A stretch of 64,000 nt of DNA from CADEEN01 sp963783785 (lineage in GTDB: Bacteria > Pseudomonadota > Gammaproteobacteria > Burkholderiales > Burkholderiaceae_C). This document shows positions 48,644 through 57,533 of this stretch, in pieces (position 1 is the stretch's first letter; every line of letters starts with the position of its first letter). The notes beneath the pieces were generated by a model. It saw only the letters and a list, made by a program, of their open reading frames with translations, was not told the DNA's origin and made no database searches. The translations under genes were made by a program, and so were the position numbers. The stretch is taken from assembly GCA_963783785.1 (NCBI GenBank), contig CAWAOQ010000008.1, positions 86,273 to 150,272 of the forward strand, read 5' to 3'.

Positions 48644-50434
48644 ATGGCCCAGTACACCCCGCCGCTGCGCGACCTGCAGTTCGTGATGCACGAGTTGCTC
48701 GATGCCATACCGCAACTCAACGAGATCCCGGCCCACGCCGACCTCGATGCCGAGACCGTCAACGCGGTGCTCGAAGAGGGCGGCAAGTTCGCCGCCGAGG
48801 TGCTGTTCCCGCTCAACCAGAGCGGTGATCGCGAGGGCTGCACCCTCGACAAGGCCAGCCATGAAGTCAGGACGCCCAAGGGCTTCAGGGACGCCTACGC
48901 ACACTACGTCGAAGGCGGCTGGCCGGCCCTGTCGACCGACCCGCAGTTCGGCGGCCAGGGCCTGCCGCACCTGGTCAACCAGTGCCTGTTCGAGATGCTG
49001 AATTCGGCCAACCAGGCCTGGACGATGTACCCGGGCCTGTCGCACGGCGCCTACGAGTGCCTGCACGAGCACGGCACCCCCGAGCAGAAGGCGCTGTACC
49101 TGCCCAAGCTGTCCTCCGGCGTCTGGACCGGCACCATGTGCCTGACCGAGCCGCATTGCGGCACCGACCTGGGCCTGCTGCGCAGCAAGGCCGAGCCTCA
49201 GCCTGACGGCAGCTACAAGGTCACTGGCGAGAAGATCTTCATCTCCGCCGGCGAGCACGACCTGGCCGAGAACATCGTGCACCTGGTGCTGGCCCGCCTG
49301 CCCGACGCACCTGCGGGCAGCAAGGGCATTTCGCTGTTCGTCGTGCCCAAGTTCAAGGTCAACGCCGATGGCTCGCTGGGCGGCCGCAACGCCATCACCT
49401 GCGGCGCGCTCGAAGAGAAGATGGGTATCCACGGCAACTCGACCTGCCAGATGCACCTGGACGGCGCGGTGGCCTCGATGGTCGGCGCGCCGAACAAGGG
49501 CCTGTCGGCGATGTTCGTGATGATGAACGCGGCGCGGCTGGGCGTCGGCAACCAGTCGCTGGGGCTGACCGAGGTGGCCTACCAGAACGCGGTGGCCTAC
49601 GCGCGAGACCGGTTGCAGATGCGCAGCCTGTCGGGCCCGAAGGCGCCCGACAAGCCGGCCGACCCGATCATCGTGCACCCCGACGTGCGCAAGATGCTGC
49701 TGACCGCGCGCGCCTACGCCGAGGGCGCCCGCGCGCTGTCGATGCACACCGTGTTGCTGCTCGACCGCGAGCTGAAGCACCCCGACCACGCGGTGCGCCA
49801 CGCCTGCGCCGACGAGGTGGCGCTGCTGACGCCGGTGATCAAGGCCTTCTTCACCGACAACGGCTGGATCGCCACCTCGCACTGCATGCAGGTGTTCGGT
49901 GGCCACGGCTACATCGCCCAGTCGGGCATGGAGCAGTATGTGCGCGACGCGCGCATCAACATGATCTACGAGGGCACCAACACGATCCAGTCGCTCGACC
50001 TGCTGGGCCGCAAGGTGCTGGCCGACAATGGCAAGAAGCTGAAGGCGTTCGGCAAGCGCATTGCCGAATTCATCGAGGAAGAGGGCACCGACGAGGCGAT
50101 GCAGGAATTCGTCAATCCGCTGGCCGACCTCGGCGACAAGGTCACCAAGCTGACCACCGAACTGGGCATGAAGGCCTTTGGCAATCCCGACGAGGTGGGT
50201 GCCGCGGCGGTGGACTACCTGCGCGTCATCGGCCACCTGGCGTTCGCCTACCTGTGGGCGCGCATGGCCAAGATCGCTCTCGCGAAGAAGGATTCCGGCG
50301 ATCCGTTCTACATCGCGAAACTCGCCACCGCGCGTTTCTATTTCGCCAAGTTGCTGCCCGAGACGGCGGGCCTGATCCGCAGTGCGCGCGCCGGCGCGGC
50401 GCCGCTGATGGCCATGGACGAAGCACTTTTCTAG
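48644..50434 (+). CDS. acyl-CoA dehydrogenase with C-terminal extension
   Basis: 596-residue FAD-dependent acyl-CoA dehydrogenase of the large class with an N-terminal extension and a C-terminal extra domain, doing the first step of beta-oxidation. MAQYTPPLRDLQFVMHEL is a typical start. The substrate-flavin region MCLTEPHCGTDLGLLRS is followed by MYEGTN-type IYEGTNTIQSLD, whose Glu is the likely catalytic base. The last 130 residues (ELGMKAFGNPDEVGAAAVDY) are the extra domain. First structural gene of the operon; acts on medium or long acyl-CoA by inference. Confidence 0.95.
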   Translation: MAQYTPPLRDLQFVMHELLDAIPQLNEIPAHADLDAETVNAVLEEGGKFAAEVLFPLNQSGDREGCTLDKASHEVRTPKGFRDAYAHYVEGGWPALSTDPQFGGQGLPHLVNQCLFEMLNSANQAWTMYPGLSHGAYECLHEHGTPEQKALYLPKLSSGVWTGTMCLTEPHCGTDLGLLRSKAEPQPDGSYKVTGEKIFISAGEHDLAENIVHLVLARLPDAPAGSKGISLFVVPKFKVNADGSLGGRNAITCGALEEKMGIHGNSTCQMHLDGAVASMVGAPNKGLSAMFVMMNAARLGVGNQSLGLTEVAYQNAVAYARDRLQMRSLSGPKAPDKPADPIIVHPDVRKMLLTARAYAEGARALSMHTVLLLDRELKHPDHAVRHACADEVALLTPVIKAFFTDNGWIATSHCMQVFGGHGYIAQSGMEQYVRDARINMIYEGTNTIQSLDLLGRKVLADNGKKLKAFGKRIAEFIEEEGTDEAMQEFVNPLADLGDKVTKLTTELGMKAFGNPDEVGAAAVDYLRVIGHLAFAYLWARMAKIALAKKDSGDPFYIAKLATARFYFAKLLPETAGLIRSARAGAAPLMAMDEALF

Positions 50435-50524
50435 CAATGACGACCCCAGGCTCGATGCACTCGCGCTTCCCGGCGGGAGTTCAGCGGCTTGTGGTGGCCC
50501 TACGGTACTGACATGGAGAAAACG

Positions 50525-52909
50525 ATGACTCGATTTCTGGTTCGCAAGGTCGCCGTGCTCGGCGCCGGGGTGATGGGCGCGCAGATCGCGGCCCATCTGG
50601 TCAATTGCAGGGTGCCGGTCGTGCTGTTCGACCTGCCCGCCAAGGACGGGCCCAAGAGCGGCATCGCCCTCAAGGCGATCGACAACCTGAAGAAGCTGAA
50701 GCCGGCGCCGCTCGGCGTGGCCGAGGACGCGGCGCTGATCGAGCCGGCCAACTACGAAGAGCACCTGGCGCTGCTCGGCCAATGCGACCTGGTGATCGAG
50801 GCCATCGCCGAGCGCATGGACTGGAAGCTCGACCTCTACACCAAGATCGCGCCGCACGTGCCGGCACACGCGCTGCTGGCATCGAACACCTCGGGCCTGT
50901 CGATCAGCAAGCTTTCGGCGGCGCTGCCCGAGGCGATCAGGCCGCGCTTTTGCGGCATCCACTTCTTCAACCCGCCGCGCTACATGGCGCTGGTGGAGCT
51001 GATCAACACCCCGACCACCGAACCGCGCGTGCTCGATGAACTCGAGGCCTTCGTCACCACCTATCTCGGCAAGAGCGTGGTGCGGGCCAAGGACACGCCC
51101 AACTTCATCGCCAACCGCGTCGGCATCGCCGGCATGCTGGCCACGATCAAGGAAGCCGAGAACTTCGGCCTCACGTACGACGTCGTCGACGACCTCACCG
51201 GCAAGAAGATGGGCCGCGCCAGCAGCGGCACCTTCCGCACCGCCGACGTGGTCGGCCTGGACACGATGGCGCATGTCATCAAGACGCTGCAGGACAACCT
51301 CGCCAACGATCCCTTCTTCCCGAGCTATGCGACACCGCCGGTGCTCGAGGGCCTGATCAAGGCGGGCGCGCTGGGGCAGAAGGCCGGCGCGGGTTTCTAC
51401 AAGAAGGTCGGCAAGGACATCCTGCGCCTGGACCCGGCCAAGCGGGACTACGTCCCCGGCGGCGGCAAGGCCGACCCGATCGTCGAGCGCATGCTGAAGA
51501 AGCCGGCCGCCGAGCGCCTGAAGCTGCTGCGCGAGAGCAGCAACCCGCAGGCGCAATTCGTCTGGGCGATCCTGCGCGACGCGTTCCACTACGCCGCAGT
51601 GCACCTCGAAGCGATCGCCGACACCGCGCGTGACGTCGACTTCGCGATGCGCTGGGGCTTCGGCATGAAGCAGGGGCCGTTCGAGTTGTGGCAGGACGCC
51701 GGCTGGCAGCAGGTGGCGCAGTGGGTCAAGGAGGACATCGAGGCCGGCAAGGCATTGAGCAAGGCGCCTCTGCCGGCCTGGGTGTTCGACGGCCGCACCG
51801 GCGTGCACACGCCCGAGGGCTCCTGGAGCCCGGCCCGCAAGGCCTACCTGCCGGAATCGTCGCTGCCGGTCTATCTGCGCCAGGACTTTCCCGAGACCGT
51901 ACTGGGGTCCGGCGCGGTCGCGCCGCTCGCCAGCGGCACGGAGCTGTTCAAGAACGACGAGGTGCGCGTCTGGACGCTCGATGGCGAAGTCGTGATCGCC
52001 AGCATCACGGCCAAGCTGCACCTGATCAGCCCGACCGTGACCGATGGCCTGCTGAAGGCGCTCGAGATCGCCGAGGGCGGCTACCAGGGCCTGGTGATCT
52101 GGTCGCCCGACGACGTGTTCTCGGCCGGCGCCAACCTCGAATCGCTGATGCCGGTGTTCATGAAGCTCGGCGCCAAGGGCATCGCGCCCGAGGAGAAGAA
52201 GCTGCAGGACATGATGCTGCGCATCCGCTATGCCCAGGTGCCCGTCGTCAGCGCGATCCGCGGCCTGGCGCTCGGCGGCGGCTGCGAGATTGCCGCCTAC
52301 AGCGCCCGGCGCGTCGCCGCGATGGAGAGCTACATCGGCCTCGTCGAAGTCGGCGTCGGGCTGATCCCGGGCGGTGGTGGCCTGGCCTACATCGCGCGCC
52401 GTGCCGCCGAGATGGCCGCTGCCGGCAACGCCAACGCCGATGTCTTCGCTTTCGTGAAGGACGGCTTCACCAGTGCCGCGATGGCCAAGGTGGGCACCAG
52501 CGCGATCGAGTCGAAGAAGCTCGGCTACCTGCAGGACGGCGACGTGATCGTGCCGCACAAGGACGAGTTGCTCTACGTGGCCACGCAGCAGGCCAAGGCG
52601 CTGTTCGCCGCCGGCTACCGCCCGCCGGTGAAGCGCCTGTTCCCGGTGGCCGGCCGCAGCGGCATCGCGACCATCAAGGGCCAGCTGGCCAACATGCGAG
52701 ACGGCGGCTTCATCAGCGCGCACGACTTCCACATCTCGGCCCTGATCGCCGATGTGGTCTGCGGCGGCGAGGTCGATGCCGGCTCGCTGGTCAGCGAGGA
52801 ATACCTGATGGCGCTCGAGCGCAAGCACTTCTGCGGCCTGCTCGAACACCCGAAGACGCAGGAACGCATCATGGGCATGCTGTCGACCGGCAAGCCTGTT
52901 CGCAACTGA
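50525..52909 (+). CDS. 3-hydroxyacyl-CoA dehydrogenase/enoyl-CoA hydratase fusion (FadN-like order)
   Basis: 794-residue bifunctional enzyme for steps two and three of beta-oxidation. The dehydrogenase comes first: NAD site VAVLGAGVMGAQIAAHL, catalytic His in CGIHFFNPPRYMALVELI and a C-terminal dimerisation domain. The hydratase domain occupies about residues 480-680 with GLALGGGCEIAAYSARRV and ESYIGLVEVGVGLIPGGGG, whose Glu is likely catalytic. The order is that of Bacillus FadN, opposite to E. coli FadB. Start ATG 50525 is preferred to ATG 50513 because GGAG at 50515-50518 serves it. Confidence 0.93.
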   Translation: MTRFLVRKVAVLGAGVMGAQIAAHLVNCRVPVVLFDLPAKDGPKSGIALKAIDNLKKLKPAPLGVAEDAALIEPANYEEHLALLGQCDLVIEAIAERMDWKLDLYTKIAPHVPAHALLASNTSGLSISKLSAALPEAIRPRFCGIHFFNPPRYMALVELINTPTTEPRVLDELEAFVTTYLGKSVVRAKDTPNFIANRVGIAGMLATIKEAENFGLTYDVVDDLTGKKMGRASSGTFRTADVVGLDTMAHVIKTLQDNLANDPFFPSYATPPVLEGLIKAGALGQKAGAGFYKKVGKDILRLDPAKRDYVPGGGKADPIVERMLKKPAAERLKLLRESSNPQAQFVWAILRDAFHYAAVHLEAIADTARDVDFAMRWGFGMKQGPFELWQDAGWQQVAQWVKEDIEAGKALSKAPLPAWVFDGRTGVHTPEGSWSPARKAYLPESSLPVYLRQDFPETVLGSGAVAPLASGTELFKNDEVRVWTLDGEVVIASITAKLHLISPTVTDGLLKALEIAEGGYQGLVIWSPDDVFSAGANLESLMPVFMKLGAKGIAPEEKKLQDMMLRIRYAQVPVVSAIRGLALGGGCEIAAYSARRVAAMESYIGLVEVGVGLIPGGGGLAYIARRAAEMAAAGNANADVFAFVKDGFTSAAMAKVGTSAIESKKLGYLQDGDVIVPHKDELLYVATQQAKALFAAGYRPPVKRLFPVAGRSGIATIKGQLANMRDGGFISAHDFHISALIADVVCGGEVDAGSLVSEEYLMALERKHFCGLLEHPKTQERIMGMLSTGKPVRN

Positions 52910-52925
52910 ACGCGGAGCCAATCAC

Positions 52926-54125
52926 ATGAGCAAGCAAGTACAAGACGCCTACATCGTTGCCGCGACGCGCACGCCGATCGGCAAGTCCGGCCGGGGCTAC
53001 TTCCGCAACACGCGGCCGGACGATCTGCTGGTGGCCGCGGTGCGCAGTGCGCTGGCCCAGGTGCCCAGCCTCGACCCGAAGGCGATCGAGGACGCCATCA
53101 TCGGCTGCAGCTTTCCCGAGGGCGAGCAGGGCATGAACATGGCGCGCGCGGCGATGGTGCTGGCCGGGCTGCCGCATTCGGTGGGTGGCGTGACGGTCAA
53201 TCGCTTCTGCGCGTCGGGCCTGACGGCGCTGCAGATGGCGGCCGACCGCATCCGCGTCGGCGAGGCCGACGTGATGATCGCCGGCGGCGCCGAGAGCATG
53301 AGCATGGTGCCGATGGGGGGCAACAAGCCTTCGTTCAACCCCGAGGTGTTCGCGAAGGACGAGAACGTCGGCATCGCCTACGGCATGGGCCTGACGGCCG
53401 AGAAGGTGGCCGCGCAATGGAAGGTCAGCCGCGAGGCGCAGGACGCCTTCGCGTTGGCCTCGCACCAGAAGGCGCTGAAGGCGATGGCCGCCGGCGAGTT
53501 TGCCAACGAGATGACGCCGGTCGAAATCGTCGACCGCTTCCCCGACCTGGCCAGCGGCGAGGTCCGCACCCGCACGCGCACCGTGAACCTGGACGAAGGC
53601 GCGCGCCCCGACACGTCGCTCGAAGGGCTGGCCAAGCTGAGGCCGGTGTTCGCCGCCAAGGGCAGCGTGACGGCGGGCAACAGTTCGCAGACCAGCGACG
53701 GCGCCGGTGCGCTGATCGTCGCCAGCGAGCGTGCCATCAAGCAGTTCGACCTGAAGCCACTGGCGCGTTTCGTCAGCTTCGCTGCGCGCGGCGTCGCGCC
53801 CGAGATCATGGGCATCGGCCCGATCGAGGCCATTCCGGCGGCACTGAAGTTCGCCGGGCTGAGCCTGGCCGACATCGGCTGGATCGAGTTGAACGAAGCC
53901 TTCGCGGCGCAGGCGCTGGCGGTCATCAACACCGTCGGCCTCGATGCGAGCAAGGTCAACCCGATGGGCGGCGCGATCGCGCTCGGCCACCCGCTCGGCG
54001 CCACCGGCGCGATCCGCGCTGCCACCGTGGTGCACGCGCTGCGCCGTCACGGCCTCAAGTACGGCATGGTCACGATGTGCGTCGGCATGGGCCAGGGCGC
54101 GGCCGGCATCCTCGAGCGGGTGTGA
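52926..54125 (+). CDS. acetyl-CoA C-acyltransferase (thiolase)
   Basis: 399-residue thiolase for the last step of beta-oxidation. The nucleophile Cys95 is in NRFCASGLTALQM, the catalytic His355 in GGAIALGHPLGATGA and the second Cys385 in TMCVGMGQGAAGI. NEAFAAQALAVINTVG is the CoA-binding region. Length fits FadA/FadI-type thiolases. Starts 16 bases after the preceding stop and is followed by the crotonase gene two bases later. Confidence 0.95.
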   Translation: MSKQVQDAYIVAATRTPIGKSGRGYFRNTRPDDLLVAAVRSALAQVPSLDPKAIEDAIIGCSFPEGEQGMNMARAAMVLAGLPHSVGGVTVNRFCASGLTALQMAADRIRVGEADVMIAGGAESMSMVPMGGNKPSFNPEVFAKDENVGIAYGMGLTAEKVAAQWKVSREAQDAFALASHQKALKAMAAGEFANEMTPVEIVDRFPDLASGEVRTRTRTVNLDEGARPDTSLEGLAKLRPVFAAKGSVTAGNSSQTSDGAGALIVASERAIKQFDLKPLARFVSFAARGVAPEIMGIGPIEAIPAALKFAGLSLADIGWIELNEAFAAQALAVINTVGLDASKVNPMGGAIALGHPLGATGAIRAATVVHALRRHGLKYGMVTMCVGMGQGAAGILERV

Positions 54126-54127
54126 CC

Positions 54128-54904
54128 ATGAGCATCAGGACGGGCACCGTCAATGGCGTCGCGACGATCGAGATCGCGCGTCCCGACAAGAAGAACGCGC
54201 TGACCATCGCGATGTACGAGGCGATGGCCGCGGCGCTCGATGCCGCGCGCGAAGACGCGGCGATCCGCGCGGTGCTGATCACCGGCCAGCCCGGCGTCTT
54301 CACCTCGGGCAACGACATCGAGGACTTCATGGCCCGCCCGCCCGGGCAGGGCAGCGATGCGCTCGATTCACCGGTGGCGCGCTTCATGCGGGCGCTGCTC
54401 GAATGCGACAAGCCGGTCGTCGCTGCGGTGACCGGCGCCGCGATCGGCATCGGCACGACGATGCTGCTGCACTGCGACCTGGTCTACGTGGCCGACGATG
54501 CGCGGCTGGCGATGCCTTTCGTCAGCCTGGGCCTGGTGCCCGAGTTCGGTTCGAGCCTGCTGGTGCCGCAACTGATGGGCCATCGTCGCGCGGCGGAGAA
54601 GCTGCTGCTCGGCGATCCGTTCACCGCCGAGCAGGCGGTGGAATGCGGCATCGCCAACGCGGTGCTGCCGGCGGGCGAAGTGGTCAACCATGCCCGGCGC
54701 GTGGCCGAGCGCTTCAACAGCTTGCCGCCCGGCGCCGTGCGCGAGGCCAAGCAATTGATGCGCGCGCCGCAACGCGAACTGACGCTGGCGACGATCCGCA
54801 CCGAAGGGGCGCTGTTCGCCAAGCGGCTGCGCAGCCCCGAGGCGATGGAGGCCTTCCAGGCCTTCTTCCAGAAACGCAAGCCCGACTTCTCGAAGTTCGA
54901 ATGA
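54128..54904 (+). CDS. crotonase-family enoyl-CoA hydratase/isomerase
   Basis: 258-residue crotonase-fold protein. The oxyanion-hole motifs are SGNDIEDFMARPP and AAVTGAAIGIGTTMLLHCD. GLVPEFGSSLLVPQLMG has one Glu where PaaG/ECI2-type isomerases carry their acid, while the first Glu of classical hydratases (as in QPEI) is replaced by Phe in AMPFVSLG. I therefore favour delta3,delta2-enoyl-CoA isomerase activity over hydration, a motif-based inference. It would feed unsaturated fatty acids into the operon's pathway. The stop overlaps the next ATG in ATGA. Confidence 0.88.
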   Translation: MSIRTGTVNGVATIEIARPDKKNALTIAMYEAMAAALDAAREDAAIRAVLITGQPGVFTSGNDIEDFMARPPGQGSDALDSPVARFMRALLECDKPVVAAVTGAAIGIGTTMLLHCDLVYVADDARLAMPFVSLGLVPEFGSSLLVPQLMGHRRAAEKLLLGDPFTAEQAVECGIANAVLPAGEVVNHARRVAERFNSLPPGAVREAKQLMRAPQRELTLATIRTEGALFAKRLRSPEAMEAFQAFFQKRKPDFSKFE

Positions 54905-55633
54905 GCCTGACCGCCAAGCTCTTGCTGTCACCGGTGCTCGTGGCCCAGGCCGTGGCCACGCGCGGGCGCATGCCCCGCCTGCCCGAGGCGGCCGGCCCGC
55001 GCCAGGGCGAGGTCGGCAGCGGCCCGTTGTTGCGCCTGCTGATCGTCGGTGACTCGTCGGCGGCCGGCGTCGGCGTGGCGCAGCAGCGCGACGCGCTGTC
55101 AGGCCACCTCAGCCGGGCCTTGGCGGCGCAATGCGGCGCGCGCGTGCGTTGGCAATTGCTCGCGCGCTCGGGCATCACCAGTGCACAGTGCCTGCGCATG
55201 ATCGAAGCCGCGGCGCCGGCGCCGGCCGATGTGGCCGTCGTCGTGCTCGGCGTCAACGATGTCGTCGAACAGGTGCCGTCGCGGCGCGCCGTCGCGGCGC
55301 GCGAGGCCATCGCCAACCGCCTGCGCAATGCCCACGGTGCGGCCCACGTGGTGTTCGCACCGCTGCCGCCGGTGCGGCGCTTCCCAGGCCTGCCGCAGCC
55401 GCTGAGGTGGGTCGCCGGTGCCGATGCAGCACCGCCACGACCAGGCCGTCGCGCGCTGGGCCGCCGAGCGCGACGACGTGTCGCATGTGCCGATCGACCT
55501 GCCGCTCCATCACGGCGTGATGGCCGACGACGGATTCCACCCTGGCAAGCCGGTCTACCGCGTCTGCGGCGTGGCGTTGGCGGAGCACATCGCGACGCAC
55601 GTCTGGCCGCGGCTGCGGCCGGCTGCACACTGA
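54901..55633 (+). CDS. SGNH/GDSL-type esterase, frameshifted in this sequence
   Basis: About 243-residue SGNH hydrolase. Block I is LLIVGDSSAAGVGVAQQRD with the nucleophile Ser in GDSSAAG; block III is VVVLGVNDVVEQ with the Asn; the catalytic Asp-x-x-His is in MADDGFHPGKPVY. One extra G in a GGG run at 55408-55411 breaks the frame; restored it reads LRWSPVPMQHRHDQAVARW. It is the fifth structural gene of the operon, coupled to the crotonase gene by ATGA, and may release free fatty acids from esters or act on a carrier. Confidence 0.86.
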
Positions 55634-55673
55634 CGGCGCGGCGTGCGCAGCGCCGCTGTCGCGCTGCGCGCGC

Positions 55674-56165
55674 TCAGGCGGCAGTGCGCGCGCGTGCGGC
55701 CGTCCAGCGTTGCAGCTTCTCGCGGGCACCGTTGCGCGCCGGGTCCATCGCGGCATCGTGATGCGCGGCCTTGGTGCACAACTCGACCACGTAGCCGTTG
55801 GGATCGCGGAAGTAGATCGAGTCGATGAAACCGTGGTGCGAGATGCCGCGTGTCTCGATGCCTGCTGCGCGCCCTTTGGCCAGCATCGCCTCCAGCACCG
55901 GCCGCTCGACTTCGAGCGCAATGTGCAGGTCGTAGTCGTGCTGCGGCTTGAATTCGAACGGCATGTCCGTCGCTTCGAAGAAGGCGATGAACGAACCGTC
56001 GTCGAGCCGGTAGAAGGTGTGCAGCGTCTGGGTCGCTCGGCCGCTCTTGGTCTCGTTGATTTCGAGCGTTCCCGACAGCGGCAGGCCCAGGAACTCCTCG
56101 TAGAAGCGCCGCGTCTGCTCCGAGTCGCGGCAGCGGTACGCGCTGTGATGGAGCTTGCGGATCAT
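55674..56165 (-). CDS. VOC-family (glyoxalase-like) protein
   Basis: 163-residue vicinal-oxygen-chelate protein with two beta-alpha-beta repeats. MIRKLHHSAYRCRDSEQTRR starts it; metal ligands would be His in KLHHSAYR, Glu-type residues in ALEVERPV and YFRDPNGYVVELCTK, the last being typical. Reaction may be glyoxalase-like, dioxygenase or isomerase. ATG 56165 is chosen. Its stop is about 40 bases from the convergent SGNH gene; it is followed upstream by the GST gene 16 bases away. Confidence 0.88.
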   Translation of the reverse strand: MIRKLHHSAYRCRDSEQTRRFYEEFLGLPLSGTLEINETKSGRATQTLHTFYRLDDGSFIAFFEATDMPFEFKPQHDYDLHIALEVERPVLEAMLAKGRAAGIETRGISHHGFIDSIYFRDPNGYVVELCTKAAHHDAAMDPARNGAREKLQRWTAARARTAA

Positions 56166-56181
56166 CGGCACGCCCCCCGCT

Positions 56182-56856
56182 TCAGACGGTGGCCATCGGT
56201 GTGCCCTTGAGCGTCGCGGCGTAGCCGTCGATCGCGGCATTGACGTCCTTCCAGCTCGGCAGGGCCTTCATGCGGGCCAGCCAGCGCGCGACATTGGGGT
56301 AGCTGGAGAAGTCGGTGCCGGTGATCTCGCCGAGCGCGACGAACGCGGCGCCGTAGTAGTCGGCGATCGTGATCTCGCTGCCGCACAGGTAAGCGTTGTC
56401 GGCGCCCAGGATATGCTCGTCGAGCACCTTCAGCCAGCCCTGCGCCCGCTCCTTGCCCCACGCCAGCGTGGCCTGCTGGGCCTCCTCGCTGCGGCGCTTG
56501 TGGAACGGGAAGATCTGCGGATAGACCAGGCCATAGGCGAAGTCCCGGCACAACTGGGTGTTGATCCAGTCCATGCGCTCGTTGACGCGCGCGCGCCGCT
56601 GCGGGTCTTTCGGGTAGAGCGGCGAATCGATCTTGTCGGCCAGGTACTTCAGGATCGCCGAGCTCTCGGTGAGCCGGAAGTCGCCGTCCTCCAGCACCGG
56701 CACCAGGTGATTCGGGTTGATGGCCTCGAACGCCGGCTTGTAGTGTTCGCCGGTGAACAGGTCGACCACCTGCAGGTCGAGCGCAATCTTGTTCTCGGCA
56801 GCGAACAGCACGATCGGGCGGCTGGTGGTCGAGGCCGGGTGGTAGTAGAGCTTCAT
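56182..56856 (-). CDS. glutathione S-transferase family protein
   Basis: 224-residue GST with an N-terminal thioredoxin-like domain (MKLYYHPASTTSRPIVLFA, where Ser or Thr would be the active residue) and a helical C-terminal domain (GSEITIADYYGAAFVALGE). FDGTNPNH-like region reads AINPNHLVPVLEDG, the glutathione-binding cis-Pro loop. Theta-like by sequence. Conjugation target unknown. The VOC gene follows it on the same strand, so the two may form a small detoxification operon. Confidence 0.9.
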   Translation of the reverse strand: MKLYYHPASTTSRPIVLFAAENKIALDLQVVDLFTGEHYKPAFEAINPNHLVPVLEDGDFRLTESSAILKYLADKIDSPLYPKDPQRRARVNERMDWINTQLCRDFAYGLVYPQIFPFHKRRSEEAQQATLAWGKERAQGWLKVLDEHILGADNAYLCGSEITIADYYGAAFVALGEITGTDFSSYPNVARWLARMKALPSWKDVNAAIDGYAATLKGTPMATV

Positions 56857-56956
56857 CGAAAGACTCCTTGATGGTGGCGCGCCGCACGGCGGATGCTGGT
56901 GCGCCGTCGCGGCGCCCGCATCGGCATTCACCCGGATGGCGGACCCGCGCTCAGGC

Positions 56957-56976
56957 GCTACCGACGGCTACCGACG
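56957..56976. repeat. 10-base tandem duplication
   Basis: GCTACCGACG is repeated directly twice (56957-56966 and 56967-56976) and a partial third copy (GCT) follows. It lies in the 203-base gap between the GST and thioesterase genes, inside the 3' end of a 20-codon minus-strand frame. Confidence 0.5.
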
Positions 56977-57030
56977 GCTGGGCGCCGGCGCCGCAGACAG
57001 CTTCTCGGGCACCCGCAGCATCTTGAACAT
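56968..57030 (-). CDS. possible 20-residue small ORF
   Basis: MFKMLRVPEKLSAAPAPSRR then stop, preceded by AGGAAGG about six bases upstream of the ATG. It lies between the thioesterase gene and the GST gene on their strand. The only support is the ribosome-binding site and position; it could be a leader peptide, a remnant, or noncoding. The rest of this 203-base gap shows nothing else recognisable. Confidence 0.2.
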   Translation of the reverse strand: MFKMLRVPEKLSAAPAPSRR

Positions 57031-57059
57031 GAGGGGCCTTCCTGCCGAGCCTGCCGGGA

Positions 57060-57482
57060 TCAGTCGCGCGGGATCGGCCGCGGTCGCCCGCTGCCGTCGA
57101 TGGCGACGTAGGTCAGGTTGGCTTCGGTCACCTTCACCACCTGCAGGTTGGCCGGGTTGCGTTCGGCGTAGACCTCGACATGCACGGTGACCGAGGTGGT
57201 GCCGATGCGCTCGACATGGGCGTAGAAGCTGAGCAGGTCGCCCACCGACACCGTCTGCTTGAACAGGAACTGGTTCACCGCCACCGTGGCAATGCGTCCC
57301 TTGGCGACGCGCGACGGCAGCACCGCGCCGGCCATGTCGACCTGCGCCATCAGCCAGCCGCCGAAGATGTCGCCATTCGGGTTGGTGTCGGCCGGCAGCG
57401 GCATCACCCGCATCACCAGCTCGCTGCCATCGGGCAGGCGTGGCGGAGCCATCACGAGGGCGGGGTGGGAGGCTGCGGTCAT
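57060..57482 (-). CDS. acyl-CoA thioesterase (YciA-like hot-dog fold)
   Basis: 140-residue hot-dog thioesterase hydrolysing acyl-CoA to free acid and CoA. The active-site motif is NPNGDIFGGWLMAQVDMAG with catalytic Asp, and FKQTVSVGDLLSFYAHVE follows. The family normally forms hexamers. ATG 57482 gives a short N-terminal extension. It is divergent from the ABC exporter gene, 51 bases away, and upstream of the GST gene by about 200 bases, so it may or may not share a transcript with it. Confidence 0.93.
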   Translation of the reverse strand: MTAASHPALVMAPPRLPDGSELVMRVMPLPADTNPNGDIFGGWLMAQVDMAGAVLPSRVAKGRIATVAVNQFLFKQTVSVGDLLSFYAHVERIGTTSVTVHVEVYAERNPANLQVVKVTEANLTYVAIDGSGRPRPIPRD

Positions 57483-57533
57483 GGCATCGGGCTCGTTCCT
57501 GCGAGGCGACCATTCTTCCACGACACTTGCGCC

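Noticed and set aside
47816..52921. A 1701-residue open frame on the minus strand covering the beta-oxidation operon
   Set aside because: It lies antisense to four well-identified genes, has His/Arg/Ala-rich low-complexity content and no domain. Such frames are a product of G/C third-position bias.
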